From: Eutreptiella sp. 'Long Island Sound 2002'
Lineage: Eukaryota > Euglenozoa > Euglenophyceae > Eutreptiales > Eutreptiaceae
Reading direction: 5' to 3'
Assembly: GCA_964036045.1 (NCBI GenBank)
Contig: OZ038379.1
Location: 70,152,719-70,216,718 of the forward strand
DNA: 64,000 nt
The notes beneath the pieces are model-generated. The model worked only from the letters and a program-made list of their open reading frames with translations, was not told the origin of the DNA and ran no database searches. The position numbers and the translations under genes were made by a program. Shown here one piece after another: positions 10,395 to 21,457 of the stretch. Position 1 is the stretch's first letter. The number at the start of each line of letters is the position of its first letter.

Positions 10395-11360
10395 CCCACT
10401 CCGCGCCCCGCACGCACCCCCCATCTCCATCCGCAGGTCTCCAAGACACCACCACAACGCCCCGAGGCCCATCTCTCACCCAGGAAGCCACCCAGCACCG
10501 CCCAGTCCGGCCGAGCCCAACCAGGGCCAACCATACATCGACGTAGACGCGCAAGACCCCGGCAGCCCATCCAGCCCACCCCCCCCGGTCCCGGTAAATC
10601 CCCCCCCCACAGCGGCCACCATCCGCGACCCCGACCTACTCCGAGCAATCCTCCAAGACAGGGCCCCGACCACCCCCCTGAGCTGGTACCGCCTGCAAGA
10701 GGACTGGACCAAGCTCACCGTCAAAGCCCTCAGGGACCTGACCACCCCAGGCAGCGGCCTCGACCAGGGCATTGTAGACCTCGTTCTCTGGCGAGCCCGC
10801 AAACACACCCAGGGCCAGCACCTCTGGATCCCCCCCATCGAGTGGAGCCAGGCCCTGGCGCACGACACCGGCATCAACGTCACGCGTCAAGGGACCGTAC
10901 GCCTACGACGGGCCCCAGCGAGGACGGACCACCCAGCGGACCCGAACCGCCCGGAGCAGTGGAAACAGGCCACCGAACCACTCGCGACACCGCCCTCCGC
11001 GCCGCCGGCCTCCGCACCCCAGACGACGACCTCCCCCCCCCACCTACAGACAGTGACCACCCCCCGCCGGAGGTCTGGGTTACAGTCCTCGAGCGCGGCC
11101 CCTACTACGTGATAGCCGCTACGGCTACGTCCCCCGGCCCGCAATGGCTCATCCAAGGGACAGACACCATGCTCGCCCCAGAGACCGCCCCACCAGGGGC
11201 AGTAGGGGAACCCACCACCATGCACAGGGTCTTCAGGGGCATCTTCCAGCCAGAGAACAAGCCCCCAGCCCGCGCCCTGGCCCAAATCACCTCAGGGAAG
11301 GCGGGCTACCACCTGGGATTGGCCATGCTCTGCCTAACCCACTGGATCCAGCGCCGCTGA
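10395..11360 (+). pseudogene. LINE-1 distal region, possible Ulp1-like (C48) protease remnant
   Basis: Two overlapping frames carry protein-like sequence: 10,336-11,112, then 10,842-11,360. The first ends a Pro-rich linker with GSGLDQGIVDLVLWRARK and LWIPPIEW, which resembles the start of Ulp1-type cysteine proteases in mobile elements (a Leu-Asp-Asp/Glu-Ile-Ile helix, then a Val-Pro-Pro strand). The second has GPYYVIAA, TDTMLAPE and KAGYHLGLAMLCLTHWIQ. These sit where such proteases have His-Trp, Asp-Ser and Gln...Asp-Cys-Gly. If the match is right, the catalytic His and Cys are both replaced and the enzyme is dead. This rests on pattern matching only. Copy 2 ends before this region. Confidence 0.35.
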
Positions 11361-11596
11361 TCACGAACGGGGACCGTGCCCTTGGTCCGGGCCATTCCCA
11401 CTGCCCACACGCAAGTGGTGGCGGGCCCGAACGCACGACCAAACCCCCCCCCCGAGACCGCAGCAATCCCTCACCTACGGGTACCACGCCATTCACAGGG
11501 TCCTCAGCCACGCGAGTTGTAGCCCAGAGCTAGCATACCCCCTTCCCACCACTGACCAAGAGGTCCACCAGATACGCAAGCTCGTCTGCGAAATCC
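11361..11596. other. Junction without clear coding sequence
   Basis: C-rich DNA between the end of the protease-like frame and the proline-rich region. No frame is convincingly protein-like. It may be linker of the same element. Confidence 0.4.
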
Positions 11597-14500
11597 TTGC
11601 CACGGCAGCAGAAGACGGCAAGCTTCTCCTCCAAACCGCCCGGCCTACAACTGGCCACGCAAGCGCGCCGCGGCGAGCGGACACATACACCGACACAGCA
11701 CACCCCACCGCACAATCCCCGCCCATACCCCTCCCCTCTCGCTGCTCAACCGGAGACCCACACACGCCCACCATCGCGCGCACCCCCGGGCCCCGCGACA
11801 CGGGCCTCCCCCACCCGCCCGAACACCAGCACACGCCCGCCACACACCCACCCGCCGGACACCCTTCACCACCCCCCACACTCGACAACCCACACACACC
11901 CGCCGAGAGGAGCCATGCACCCTGCGGCACCCCCACCCCACCCAGTGGCCCGCCCACGCCCCCCGCACACACCCCAGAAGACCCAGGCCCACCACCCCCG
12001 GCCCCTGAATGCAGCCCACGCGAACTGTTCCCCCCCGCGGACGCCGACCCACACAACCTCGCACATTGCAGGACCTGGGCCCAGCCAAGCCCAGAAGGAG
12101 AAGGCCACAGCCCCGCGCCTCCCTCCACCGCCGCTGCCGACCAGATCGGCCCCCCGGGCCGCCAGGTCACGACCGGGCCCCCCAAGCCGCCCGCCCCCAA
12201 CCTACAGCCCGAGGACATGCCCTCCATCCTCCCCGCCGTGGCCGCAGCAGAAGCCGCCGCCCGCAAGCCCGCCTGCATCACAGCCCAACCCGCGTCCACC
12301 ACCTCCTCCTCATCCTCAGCCTCGTCCACCTCCTCCACCTCATCCTTCGACCCCCCCCTCGCCGCCGCCCTCATCCTCAAGGCCACGGCAAAGGCAAAAG
12401 CCGCGGCCGCACGCACCGACCCCCCAACCCCCACACAGGCGACTCGGGCACCCCGGCAACGCACCAGGACGAACCCCGACCCGACATCGGCGCCCTCACA
12501 CCTCCGGACAGAGGTACTCCTCAACCTGGAACCGGACCCCAACCACAAACCCGACCTCAAACCCAAGCCGGCCCCCACGCGAGCACACACAATACCACAA
12601 ACGCAACGACACAAACCCAACCGACACCACCCCCACCCGGACCCTCACCCAAGCCAGGACCCCCCACCCACCGCAACCCACGCCCCCCTGCCACCGGCAC
12701 CCACCACCACCGCAGAGGCGGCCACCCAGCACGACCCCATCCAAGCCCTCGTCCGCATCCCCGTCAGCAAGCGCCCCGTCATCCACCCCCGAGAAAACCA
12801 CCACCAGCACCGGCCAAACCGACCCAGGGACGTGGGACCCCTCGACCACCGTCACCGTCAACCCCGGCCCCCAACCCGCCCCCCCTGCCCACCACATAGT
12901 GCAGCCCCGGGGACTGCCCACGATGCCCAACCCCCCACCCCCACAAGGGGGACCGGAAAACCTACAAGGGGTTCATGGGCCATACCCGCAACACCAACCC
13001 CACCACTACCCACACCACCACCACCAGCGGCCCCACCACCACCACTACCAACACCATCCCCACCACTACCACCGCCCACCGCCCTACCCCACCGGGCCAC
13101 AACCCCGCGTGCACGAACAGCACCAGCGAATGGGATGGCAGCCACCGAGCGCTCCACCCGCATACCCCACCTACCGCCAGGGGCCACCCCCTCCGTACCA
13201 GCCACCCCCCCCGTACCAGGAACCGTATCCGTATCCCCCCGGCCACCACGTCCACGCCGAAGGGGCCCCCCGCGCCCAACCCCGCCAAGGACAGTCACTC
13301 GACCCATACCACCAGCCGCTGCCGCCACCACACCCCTACGTGGCGGATCCACGGACGACAGGGAACTTCCCCCCCTCCCCCAGTACCAGGCGGCACCACG
13401 CGAAGCCCCCCAGGGGCCGCCGACGCCTCCTGACTGGCCCGACTCAGGCGATGAGGCCCGGTCCCGCAAACGGCGGCGCTCCCGCTCCCACACTCGCCCA
13501 CGGCGCCCACACTCCGACCGCGCCTCACCGACCCACTCGCGCCGCTCCCGCTCCCCCAGGTGCCACCACAACCCTCCGAGACCCCGCTCTCGTCGCTCCC
13601 GCTCCCCCAGGCGCCACCACGAGCGCCACCGCCGCCCCATGTCCACCTCCCCCTCCCCCAACCAGCCATACGAGACCCCCACCCTCAGCCCCCGCCACCA
13701 CCGCTCCTGCTCCCCCCGAGCCGCCAGGCACGCCACCGCCGCCCCACGTCCACCTCCCCCTCCCGCAACACGCCCCGCCAAGCTCCCCGTTCCTCCCGCC
13801 GCCCATACCCATCCACCAGCCCCAGCCCCCGCCACCACCACTCCCGCTCCCCCGGACGCCACCAAGCACGCCACTGCCGCCCCACGTCCACATCCCCCTC
13901 CCGTTCCCCCCTCCGCCCGTACCCGTCCTCCACCCCCAGCCCCCGCCACCGCCGCTCCCGCTCCCCCAGGCACCGCCACCCCCGCCACCACCGCAGGTCC
14001 ACGTCCTCCCCCCGCCGCTCCAGGACCCCGGGCACGGACCCCTCCCCCCCCCAGGCCCCCGCCCACCTCGCCTGGTGGTCTGCCCCCGCTCTGCAGGAGC
14101 TCCGCCGCTGGGTGAAGTGGGCCGGGGGAGCGGGAAGGCACGAAGGGGTGCACATGGTGCATACCTTCGAGGAGGTGCGCACCCGCACCGCTGCAAACCC
14201 CAACGAGGCCGCCCCGGAGGCAATCATGCCGCGAGCGGCATGGGAGGCCCTCCTCCGCGATGCGGTCCAGGGCCTCCGCCCCCCCTACACCCCCCAAGCC
14301 CTCCGCCAGTGGCTCCAGGCCACCCACCCCCAGGGCCTGGGCCGCCGGCGCCCCCTCCCCACCCCGCCCCTCCCGCCACCACCACACCAGGAAGGGGGAG
14401 GACAAGGGCAAGGGGAGGGCAAGGGACACCAAGGAGCACTCAGGCAAGAGGGCACGGAGGGGCCTCAGGTGAGGGCACGTACTCACAGGGACAGGGCGCC

Positions 14501-15185
14501 GGAAGAGACACCACATGGGGGCAGGAAACCACCGAAAAACCAGGAAGGGGCGGGAGCTGGGACCAAGGCACGGAGGAAAAGGGCACCACGGCAGGCGCCA
14601 CGACCCACATCCAGGAAGGGCATACCACGACGGGGGGACCAGCGCCGCCCCACCCCCACCAAACACCCCACGACACCCGGGGGCGCACCCCCCAACACAC
14701 TCCACCGAAGCAAACATCGGACGCCGTGCGGATCACACCAGCGCACACCCACCAGCCACCGGAAACCACACGGAAAATGGAGGGCGCACCTACACGGGGA
14801 AAACGGGCCACACCCACAGAGGAAGCTGCAGGGAACGCCGCCGCGCGGCGCAGCACCACGCCCTCACCGCCAGGCAACGACCCCGGCCGCCACAAGGGCC
14901 ACCCCAGAGGCACCGGAAGAGGACGAAGGCACAGCCACCGCGACCAGGACTAGGGACCGAAACCCCCAGAGGACACGGGACCAAGGCACAGGCCCCCAGG
15001 GAGGGCAACCCCACGGACCGACGCGCGATCAACCTACCCGACCCACCAGCCTGAGCGGCACGCCCAAGCCCCCACAGCACGGACCCAGCGAGACACCCAC
15101 ACCTAACCGCAGACCCCAGCCAAAAGCCAGCCACAATCCGGCCCGCACTCCGAACCACGACACAGGCCAGGCTGACCTCCACTGA
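11597..15185 (+). pseudogene. Pro/His-rich and Arg-Ser-rich protein, frame-broken
   Basis: All three plus frames are open for long stretches because the DNA is CCACC-rich, so length alone means little. The protein-like parts change frame. About 12,217-12,560 encodes an Ala/Ser/Lys-rich segment, and about 12,800-13,370 a Pro/His/Tyr-rich segment with repeated PPPYQ words. About 13,410-13,700 encodes a charged Arg-Ser domain (RSRKRRRSRSHTR, RRSRSPRRHH), which continues in another frame to about 14,040. Then about 14,050-14,350 encodes a Trp-rich globular domain (LRRWVKWAGG, AAWEALLRDAV), followed by a basic Gly/Lys/Gln tail to the TGA at 15,185. Arg-Ser domains normally mediate RNA-processing contacts. 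Its position behind LINE-1 suggests an accessory or ORF1-like protein, but a separate gene cannot be excluded. Confidence 0.45.
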
Positions 15186-16273
15186 CCCACCGCAGCACCA
15201 CGCGAGACCACGGCACACCGCACCACAGCGCGCCACAGTGCAACGTGCCACAGCACAACGCGACGCGACGCGGCACAGAGCGGCACAACACGACACAACT
15301 GACCCTAACCTGAAGGACTAACCGGAGCCAGCCACCGCACACCCTGGAAGGCGCCGCACCAGCACGCCACATACCAGCACCGCAGGCCACACACGGGGCC
15401 GCAGCGCGCCAGGCAACAACGGTGGCGGACCACCCAGAAGGTTAAAACCGGCACCGCAGAGGGGAAAGGACACGAACAACACCAGCCCCCTAACCCAGAA
15501 CCACAAGCAGCCGCCTGGCGCAGCCGCCCAGCCGGCAGAGCCAGGACCTAACCCAGCAAGAAGGGGCGCCGAGCCCACGTGTAGATAGCCCACCCGACCC
15601 ATGGGGCCGGAACGCGGCCAAACAGAACGCAACTGAAAACAGCAGCCCGGATGACAACACTGAATGCAGGCCAGTGCTTGCACCAGCCCAGGGAAGGCAG
15701 AGGGAGGAACAGGCAAGCCACCCCCCCAAAAAGAAAAAAAACGGAGGGGGGAGGGGGAAAAGGCGCGAAAACAGCCCACAGCAGCCAAACCGCCCGCGAA
15801 CACCACCAGAGGCGGCCAAACCCCCCCTCAGAAGGCACCGAAGACAAGACTCCCAAAGAGGCACAAGGGGACAACCCACCCAAAACCGGCAACACCAAGC
15901 CAGGAACAGCGGCCCACCGGGAAAATGGACACCGAAACAAGCAAAAAAAAAAAAGGAGAGCCAGCAGCCCAGCCTGAAAGAAAGGGGATGGGGGGACAGG
16001 GACCACGAGGCCCGGGACAGGAACACCCAAAAGGAAAAAAAAAAGCGCAAAAAACACACCCCGACAACCCAGCTAAGAAGGGCTGGGCACAGCCGAGACC
16101 CGGGCCCAGCACACACGCCCACACCGCACGCCTAAACTGGAAACGGCGGGGGGCCCACGCAACCACACACATCCCATAAGCAGGCCGAAACCGAACCCCA
16201 ACCACGAACACCACAAACAGCCGACACTAGAGGGACAACACCACAAACCGTGCCCAAACACACCCACGCAAGA
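15186..16273. other. AC-rich noncoding tract, possible LINE-1 3' UTR
   Basis: Low-complexity DNA with repeated CACAGC/ACGC words, purine runs such as AAAAAAAAAAAGG near 15,943, and open frames explained by composition. No protein domain is visible. It leads directly into the 3'-terminal sequence that also occurs at 62,112-62,674. Confidence 0.5.
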
Positions 16274-16834
16274 CCCCAGCCAGGACTGGCAGGGTTAACA
16301 AAACCCACACCCAACCGCCAACCGGACCCAAACACAAACGCCGCACAACAGTAGGAAACCCAGTGCCCACAGCCCGGGCACTGAGGCAGCCCGTGCCATG
16401 CAGGTGACCCCGCCAAAGAAGATCCTGAGACTGGGGGTAAGGCTGCATCCTAAGGCCTGCGCTGCTTTGGGACTCGAGGCGGAGCGTGCGACACCCAAGC
16501 GCCTCGGAACCATAGTACCAAGAACATGCATGCATGCCTCGGGAAAGGGATACGCCAGGAAGTCCGGTGAACCTCTAGGGTTCCGCTCAAAGGAGGGGAT
16601 GTGCGCAAGCACGGGGGCACACCCTCCTGGCGAGACAAGCACGTCACGCTGGCGGCGATCAGCCCTCCCGGTGATGCCCGAGGCCGCTTTGTCCGGGGCC
16701 AACAGTCAGGTCTAGCGGGATGTAAGCCGCCTCCCCCCTTCACGCGCGGAGCCTCTTCCTGTTCGTCAGAGGGGTGACGCCAGGGGGAACCATGGGGCGC
16801 CTCTCCACGACCGAGTGCACCTACCTACCTACCT
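16274..16834 (+). repeat. 3'-terminal retroelement sequence with (ACCT)4 tail, copy 1
   Basis: About 560 bp closely matching 62,112-62,674. Both copies begin with one hairpin motif (CCCC, AGCCAGG.., GGGG type), share a central part including GGTAAGGCTGCATCC and GAACATGCATGCATGCC, and end in four ACCT units followed by unrelated sequence. A conserved 3' end with a short repeated tail is what a LINE leaves at its insertion point. Because LINE-1 relics lie upstream of both copies, I infer this is the LINE-1 3' end, though a shorter separate element is possible. Confidence 0.65.
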
Positions 16835-16968
16835 CCTCCACCTGTCCTCTGCCATCTCCGGCCTGCTGTCCTGCTGCCTCCCCGTCCTGTGCACCAGATC
16901 GCGGAACGGGTGGGTCCCGCGCCATTCCCATCACCCTCTGGTCCTCCCTGCCCACTTCGCGTAGTGGC

Positions 16969-17784
16969 CTAACTACGCCACCTCTGCTGCCGTCCAGCCC
17001 CGGAGCGTTCCTTGGTACTCCACGCAGGATGCCGCGAATAATGCCGCGGCAGCAGCGTTGCCGAGCCCCAGTCTGTAGGCGTTGGCTCCGGGCTGGAATT
17101 GGCGGACCGCGGCGCCCGGGATGCGTTCCCTGCTCCCTGGTCCTTCAGCTGGCGCCGCTTTCCCCGCGCATGCCCAAAGTCGTCTCCTACCCCTCTTGCT
17201 GTCTTCTGGAATGGTGACCGACCCTCCTTATCTATGGGGGGGGTGTCCCCCTCCAGGTCTGGGATGACGCGGTGCCCCCCGCGGGCCATTGCTGCCTCCC
17301 TCTCCCTCACCCTGCGGTCCCACTCCGCCACCTCCCTGTCCCTCCGCTCCAGCCTCGCTGCCTCGCCCCTAATCCTCTTCCAGGGCCGCTCTTGCACCTC
17401 CCTCTAGGCCTCCAGCGGGACACCTGGCTGCTGAACGGCTGCAGCGGGCGGCAGCTCTCCGTCCCCTCGCTCCCCTGCGCTCGTTCCCCTTGACGCTCGC
17501 CGTCCTGCACTGCCCTCTCCACTCTCTCCAACCTCCTCTGAATATCTGCCCACGCGTGCTGCAGCTCCTCGACTGCCTGCGCCTCTCCTCTCCCCTGGGT
17601 GCCCTGTGCCCTTGCCTGCACCCCTGTTGCCCCGGCCGCCTCCCCCATCGGCCCTGCCTCCCTTTCTTGGAGCATCCTCTCCTACTCCCCTACACTCTCT
17701 TATGCCCTCCTGAGCTCCTCCCCCTTCCCTCATTGCGACGGACTGCTTGCAGGTGCTGCTGCATGGGTGCCGGTGGCAGCGCAC
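16969..17784 (-). pseudogene. Coiled-coil protein fragment, frame-broken
   Basis: On the minus strand, 17,675-about 17,410 encodes an Ala/Gln/Glu-rich helix (VEELQHAWADIQRRLERVERAV). After a frame change, 17,397-16,969 encodes a strongly helical charged segment (RGEAARLERRDREVAEWDRRVREREAAMARGG) followed by a mixed tail. The regular charge pattern argues for former coding. No family is recognised. It resembles in style the coiled-coil gene at 1-2,925. It may be the distal part of LINE-2, which lies upstream on the same strand. Confidence 0.45.
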
Positions 17785-18333
17785 TCGGGTAAATCAGTGG
17801 GGGGTGGGGTACACCGCTATGACCGCAGGGTGCGGTAGTGGGGGAAACGTTGGGATGACGCCACCCCACCACCTGCCTCCTGCCGTCCCCTGGTACACCG
17901 TTGCCCCCATATACCCCCCTCCACCCGTCTTCCCTTGTGCCTTGTCTCCTGCTTCTGGCTGCCCTGCCTTCCCCTGCCCCTTGCCTCGTGCTCCTTGGTG
18001 CCCTGCCTTCCCCTGTCCCTTGTAGCCACCCTTCCCCTGCCGCCCTCCGTGCCCCTCCCCCGCACTCTGTGCACCTTGCCTACCTTGCGCCGTCCGTCCG
18101 CCTTCTGCTCGGTGCGCTGTAACCCTCTCGCACTCGGTCAACCTTTGCTGCCTCCCGCTGCCCTGTCCTCCTTCCCGCTGGCTGTGGCGCCCCGCGTTCG
18201 CACTGTCCTCTTCCCCTTGCCGCCTCTCACCTCCTTCTGTCGCCTACCCTTCTGCCCCTCCCCGGGTCACCGGTGCGCTCCGTCCAGCCTTTTCTTCCTC
18301 CCCCTGTGGCCCTCTACTGGGTTCGCCGCGCCG

Positions 18334-19505
18334 TTATCTGGCCCTCTTCTGCTTTCCTATGTTCTCTGCCCCTCCCCTCCCCACCTCCAGCCGGTAAACA
18401 GTTTTTGGCTCCGGCGATGGAGCCTGCCGACGACGGCGCTGGTCCTCCAGGTGCGCCAGCGCCTTGTACCGCGCCGTCTCCTGACGGCGCGCCTCTGTCT
18501 TCTCGTCCGCCCTCAGCGCTGCCCCGACCTGTGGCGGTGACCCTGAGGGCGGCTGCTGAAGACAACTGCTGGGGCTGTGGCCATTGGTGCCGGTGGCGCT
18601 CTCCTTTTCCTCCTGTTCCTCCCCTGGTGCCCTGCGGTCCTCTTTGCCCCTAGCGAGCTCGCCTGTCCCTGCCCTCCCGTGCTTGGCCGCCCCTGTCCTC
18701 CTGTGTGTCCACCGGTGCTCCTGTGGCCTGTCACTCCAGTCCCTGGCCACCCTGACCCACCTTTGCCTTTGTTTTCTCTCTGATCTGCCGGGAGGATCGA
18801 GTTCATGGGAGCAACCGGCACATTGGGCGGAGTCGGCTGACTCTCGCCCCCTGCCACCACCATCCTCCCCACCTCCTCCCCGTCCTCCTCCGACACCTTG
18901 ACAATGTTGGCGACCACAGATGTGTCTGACCTGTCGCTCTCGGCCAGGTTGAGCGCCCAGTTGCCTCGGGCTCCCCCCAGTCCCACCCCTTGGTGCCAGC
19001 GCCCGCCGCCTCTGGCCGCGACTGTCCCGACCCTCGCCTCCTCTTGTCCGCCCCTGGCCCCTCCCTCCCCTTTTCCCCCTGCGACCGCGCCCTCCTGCCG
19101 CTGCCCTGCGTCCTCCTTGCCTGCCAGCTGCGCCGTCGCCGGACTGTCTGAGGTTGGGGCCGACGACAGCACCACGAACAACCCCGAGTGCATCGGTGAG
19201 GGGGGCGGCGGGAGAGGGGCTGACTGCATACATGCCACCCCAACCCCTACCCCCACAAACCCAGGCCCCCTGAACCGTCGAAAGTCGCTGCTGGCAACGA
19301 GCCGGGATTCGCCTTCCGCGTGTGGGACATTTATCTGCAGCACATGGCATCGTGTTCTTAGCTTTGCTGCCATTCCTCTCCCCCACGTGTGCCCCGCACG
19401 CCGCTTCCGCTGCGTTGTGGCCCGTGTGCATTTTGTGCTCACTTGATCATCCGTCCCCGGCTTGCCGTCTCCACCGGCGCCTTTGCCCCCGCTTCCTGTA
19501 GCCAA
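18334..19505 (-). pseudogene. Low-complexity Gly/Arg/Ser-rich protein with an acidic core, frame-broken
   Basis: Two overlapping minus frames (19,505-18,513 and 19,431-18,334) are open. The most protein-like segment is about 18,960-18,760, with varied residues (WALNLAESDRSDTSVVANIVKVSEED). A second stretch near 18,530-18,340 in the other frame is helical and basic (ADEKTEARRQETARYKALAHLEDQRRRR). The rest is Gly/Arg/Gln-rich and may be composition-driven. No domain is recognised. Confidence 0.35.
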
Positions 19506-20181
19506 CGTACTCTACCGCTGCCTTGCCCCATTCTTCTTCATTCCGTCGCGTTGATCTCTCCTCCTGGGTAAGTACTGGACGGTCTTCTCCTGTTCGAGGC
19601 CTCTTGCCTTCTTTTTCCGTACCACGTTCCAATCTTGTGACTTGTGCTCTCGGGTTTGGCATCTTGTCACCTCCTCCTTCGTGTTCTACCCCGGACGACC
19701 CGGAGTTGTGCGCCCGATGCTCTTGGATGCTCCAGTCCGTTGGGCCTCCTTCGTGCCGTCCTGCTCCGCTCTGTATGCCCGGCACTTTGGGCTCCTTGCC
19801 TTTCTTATACACCTTTATCCTCGGGCTGGGGGCCCTCCACACTCCTGCCTCTCCAGCCCTGGCAATTGTCCTCAGTGGCTTTTGGTTCACCAGGTCTTTC
19901 TTCTCTCTCCGCCCCGAATGCTCCAGTCCAGGGGTGTCCCCCTGCGTCCCCCGGCCGTTCCAGCCCTGTGGGCGGACTACTTGCCGCCTTGCTTCGCCCT
20001 GGATGTACCAGCCTGTGGCGCTGGTCCGTGGTCCTCTGGATGGCCCCCTGGATGAAGGTCGCCGTTCTTCCTCCCTGCTCGGTGCCGGACGCTCCTGTCT
20101 GATGCTTCCTGCCTTTCTTCCCTCCTCTACATTCCAATGCCACAGCTCGCGCCTTCGCTTCCACTGCGGAATCCAGCCCAC
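19447..20181 (-). pseudogene. Degenerate 28-codon repeat protein
   Basis: A 244-codon minus frame, basic and Gly/Arg-rich, in which variants of the word (D/G)W(S/Y)IQ(E/G) recur. Similar words occur just upstream in other frames (DWNIRG, DWIIRD). They correspond to a 14-15-base DNA motif on the plus strand, GGATGNTCCAGTCC, spaced at about 84 bp or larger intervals. It may be a repeat-containing protein or simply a decayed minisatellite with an open frame. Confidence 0.35.
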
Positions 20182-20369
20182 TCCCTTTGGCTACTTTGTG
20201 TGGTACGCTGTCGTCTCCTTTTTTTTGTTCCGTCTCGGATGATCCAGTCCGGCGCGTACCTCCCCCGGGTGCTCTGGCCCCGGGGGGCCGCCCTTTTTTT
20301 TTCTCCTAAGCCTGCCCCGGATGTTCCAGTCCAGGGGCGCAGGTCCCCCTCCCCTGGATGTTCCAGTGC
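19725..20369. repeat. Degenerate minisatellite, GGATGNTCCAGTCC motif at ~84-bp spacing
   Basis: Motif copies begin near 19,725, 19,916, 20,001, 20,085, 20,236, 20,319 and 20,355, with another near 21,221. Three successive spacings are close to 84 bp, i.e. 28 codons. The sequence between motif copies is only loosely conserved. Confidence 0.55.
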
Positions 20370-20946
20370 AGAGCCCATCTCGTTCACTTACCCCCCTATG
20401 GGGGGCTTTGGATTGGGGGGCAGGGGAATGGGGCCCCACCCCCCTCTAAAAGCATTCTTTATGCCATTATTGTTAGATACGCGCGCCGAAATGAAACATA
20501 CGTCAAAAGTGTACAATGCAGCCCCTCCAAATGACCGCCTCGGGGAGCTGACTCACGCCGTCATATTTGTTTTGATCAATCATGGCTGTTTTTCAAAGTT
20601 AGGACCTTTACAAGGTTTTCACTTCTTCACCAGCCTCCACTACTTCCATACAAGCTAGAGATGCGATTTGAAGGTGCACTAGCAAGGTTGAGGGGCCGAA
20701 CAACACTATGTATAAGCCACAGGCCCCAAATCTCAAGATATGTATTTGCCATATTTTTTTTTGCTGTGCACGCGTGCAATTTGCAGTCGCCGGCATTTGC
20801 CATCTTTCATTGTGACCGTCCAAAGGGAAATCAGGCTACAGTGCACTAAATTTTGGGGCGACCCACCAGCAGCTGGCCTGCTACTGGGCCCCTTCGTACT
20901 CTGCTCTGGTCGGCCGTGTCCGCACCGCCCTTTCGTCCTTTGCCCA
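20370..20946. other. AT-richer noncoding interval
   Basis: More balanced composition than its flanks, with frequent stops in all frames. I see no gene, repeat or structural RNA in it. A GGGG/CCCC-rich segment near 20,400-20,450 marks the left edge. Confidence 0.5.
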
Positions 20947-21457
20947 TCACGGCGCTCCCCACCCCACATGCTTGCTGCCGCCAGCCTTCTGCTCCTGCCG
21001 ACCTCGCTCCTGTCCCCGGGTGTCACCTGTCCCCTCCTGACGGACAAGTTCACCCTCTGTCCCCCTTCTTCTGCTGCTCTGCCGCTGCCTCTGCCTCCAC
21101 CCTGGGCTCGTCTTCCCCTTGATTGCACCTCCTGCTCTTTCCTCCCCTGCTGCCGACCCACCTCTTCCTCGCGAAAGCCCCCCTTCCCCGAATGATCGTG
21201 CCCCTGCAACTTTCGGCCCAGGCTGATCCAGTCCGGGGCACGTCCCGTCTCCGTCCCAGCCATAGCATATGCCCTTATGCACCCCTTCCTGCGTCCTCCG
21301 CCGGCTCCTAGCTGTTTTCGACGGCCCCGCCCTGGAGGTCACCCACAGCTCTAATACTTGCTGCACCCTCTTCCGTCTGCACGCCATCAGGTCGTCCCTT
21401 TATTCATCGACTGCTTCATCGACACGCCTCATATCCCGCGTCCTCTTGCTGCCGCAG

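Larger units (their letters stand above)
6205..11360 (+). mobile_element. LINE-1 copy 1: 5'-truncated non-LTR retrotransposon
   Basis: The body matches LINE-1 copy 2 (38,990-43,195) from about 6,211 to about 10,465 but lacks ORF1 and the endonuclease, the usual 5' truncation left by target-primed reverse transcription. Gene order is RT, RNase H, zinc knuckle, helical C-terminal region, and a possible protease-like region. RNase H with the DVxxAF, VPQGG and FADD RT motifs is typical of the I/R1/Jockey group of LINEs. One frame change (about 8,412), one in-frame TAG (9,925-9,927) and another frame change (about 9,960) break what was probably one polyprotein. The element may extend to the (ACCT)4 tail at 16,834, discussed under the 3'-terminal repeat. 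Confidence 0.85.

Noticed and set aside
11597-14953. A single 1,118-codon proline-rich gene
   Set aside because: All three plus frames are open in this CCACC-rich DNA. Protein-like signals (RS domain, Trp-rich domain) jump between frames, so the longest frame is not one real product.
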